A stretch of 7,035 bases of DNA from Succinivibrio sp. (GTDB lineage: Bacteria; Pseudomonadota; Gammaproteobacteria; Enterobacterales; Succinivibrionaceae): contig JAGDBH010000222.1 of the NCBI GenBank assembly GCA_017959135.1, positions 1 to 7,035 of the forward strand. Direction: 5' to 3'. The position numbers were made by a program, and so were the translations under genes. Of the stretch, positions 6,123 to 7,035 are shown piece by piece (position 1 is the stretch's first letter; every line of letters starts with the position of its first letter). The notes beneath the pieces were generated by a model that did not search any database, was not told the DNA's origin, and worked only from the letters and a program-made list of their open reading frames with translations.

Positions 6123-7035
6123 TTGAACGAAAAGCATCGAAACCTTACTTTAAAAGGTACAACAGCAAACAAAGGTATCGCTTTTGGAAAAATCAGTTTT
6201 CTCAAAAGAGTTGCATCTGAGTTCGATAAAGTAAAAATCAGAAGTATTAATGCCGAATGCGAACGCTTTGAAAAAGCCAGACAGCATGCAATTACACAGT
6301 TAAGCGCGCTATACGAAGCTTCACTTGAAAAACTGGGTGAACAGAATGCAGTTCTGTTCCAGATTCATCAGATGATGCTTGATGATCCTGACTATGTTTC
6401 TTCCATCAATGAAGTTATCCGAAAGGAAAAGGCTAACGCTGAATATGCCGTTCACAAGGTAGCACTGCGTTTTGAAAAGCAGTTTCTGGAGATGGACAAT
6501 GATTACATGAGAGGAAGAGCTTCTGATGTAATCGATATTTCCCGCCGTATCAATGAAATCCTGATGATGCATTCAGGCAAGATAAAAAGCAAAGGAATAT
6601 CGTTTGAAAGTGACGGTCCTGTTATTCTTGCAACAGATGATCTTGCCCCATCGGAAACTGTTCAGCTTGATCAGCACACTGTTACCGGAATTATCACCAC
6701 AAAAGGCTCTGATCGTTCCCATACTGCAATATTTGCAAGAACCATGGGAATTCCTACAGTCGTCTGTATCGGCAGTAAGCTTACCAAGAGATATGAAGGC
6801 AAATTTGCAATCATTGATGCCAATACAGGAACTGTTTACATCGATCCCGATGAAGAAACCATCTTAAAATTCAATGAGATAAAGAAGACAGACGATGCTC
6901 AGCACTCTCATTTAGAAGAGTTCAGAGGTGTTCCTACCAAAACAAGATCTGGACGAAAAATCAGACTGTACGCAAATTCAGGCTCTCTGTCAGATATAGA
7001 CCTTGTAAAGGCTTCAGATGCTGAGGGGATCGGCC
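6123..7035 (+). CDS. ptsI: PTS enzyme I (PEP-protein phosphotransferase), 5' part only
   Basis: Enzyme I takes phosphate from phosphoenolpyruvate onto a histidine and passes it to HPr, starting the sugar phosphotransferase cascade in the cytoplasm. The frame is open to the window edge: 304 codons of an expected 570-580. Visible in order are the N-terminal TLKGTTANKGIAFGK strand, the alpha-helical HPr-binding region (about 45-150), the phospho-histidine motif KGSDRSHTAIFARTMGIP with H200 as the predicted active site, and the start of the PEP-binding barrel (LYANSGSLSDIDL..., DAEGIG). I chose the TTG start because GATGGTGAT sits at ideal spacing. An in-frame ATG at 6078 would add 15 residues, but it has no Shine-Dalgarno and its next two codons are the TATAAT box. 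No ptsH lies immediately upstream, unlike many ptsHI operons. A PtsP-type protein would normally have an N-terminal GAF domain, which is absent here. Confidence 0.87.
   Translation, partial: MNEKHRNLTLKGTTANKGIAFGKISFLKRVASEFDKVKIRSINAECERFEKARQHAITQLSALYEASLEKLGEQNAVLFQIHQMMLDDPDYVSSINEVIRKEKANAEYAVHKVALRFEKQFLEMDNDYMRGRASDVIDISRRINEILMMHSGKIKSKGISFESDGPVILATDDLAPSETVQLDQHTVTGIITTKGSDRSHTAIFARTMGIPTVVCIGSKLTKRYEGKFAIIDANTGTVYIDPDEETILKFNEIKKTDDAQHSHLEEFRGVPTKTRSGRKIRLYANSGSLSDIDLVKASDAEGIG

Noticed and set aside
6321..6572. An 83-codon minus-strand frame
   Set aside because: It is antisense to the helical domain of the enzyme I gene and lacks any family signature.
6604..6867. An 87-codon plus-strand frame
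   Set aside because: It overlaps the enzyme I reading frame out of phase, across the phospho-histidine motif. It shows no recognisable domain.

Overview
This window reads as an ordinary chromosomal segment from an AT-rich Gammaproteobacterium. The lineage call rests on three things. A short lipoprotein carries the exact cysteine spacing of RcsF. It lies directly next to trmO (tsaA/yaeB), as in Escherichia coli. GltX, TrmO and the PHP phosphatase all align closely with their gammaproteobacterial relatives as I remember them. The low G+C and A/T-rich intergenic regions would suit Aeromonadales/Succinivibrionaceae, but that finer placement is inference.

Layout. Bases 1-277 are A/T-rich and noncoding, with one strong hairpin at 211-241 just past the end of a minus-strand gene cluster. 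Bases 278-3399 hold four tightly packed minus-strand genes, in transcription order: rcsF-like lipoprotein, trmO, a HAD-Nudix fusion, and a YcdX-type PHP phosphatase. The first two junctions overlap by 14 and 7 nt and the last gap is 2 or 14 nt, so the genes are probably co-transcribed and translationally coupled. Upstream on the same strand are gltX (glutamyl-tRNA synthetase), which ends in an intrinsic terminator at 3414-3437, and before it an aldo/keto reductase gene. Bases 5800-6122 form a divergent intergenic region. It contains an AT-rich palindrome at 5876-5899 and a consensus -10 box for the rightward gene. From about 6123 a plus-strand gene for enzyme I of the PEP phosphotransferase system (ptsI family) runs off the right edge.

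Functions. The minus-strand block mixes translation (gltX, trmO), envelope-stress sensing (rcsF) and two phosphate-ester or diphosphate hydrolases. The most unusual gene is the HAD-Nudix fusion. Its Nudix half carries the N-terminal helical domain of CDP-choline pyrophosphatase-like enzymes, so one polypeptide could cleave an X-linked nucleoside diphosphate and then dephosphorylate a product. I found no CRISPR array, insertion sequence, tRNA, rRNA or phage gene, and no sign of a wholly new multi-gene system. The points of interest are the fusion protein, the RcsF homologue, and how the terminator and starts are arranged.
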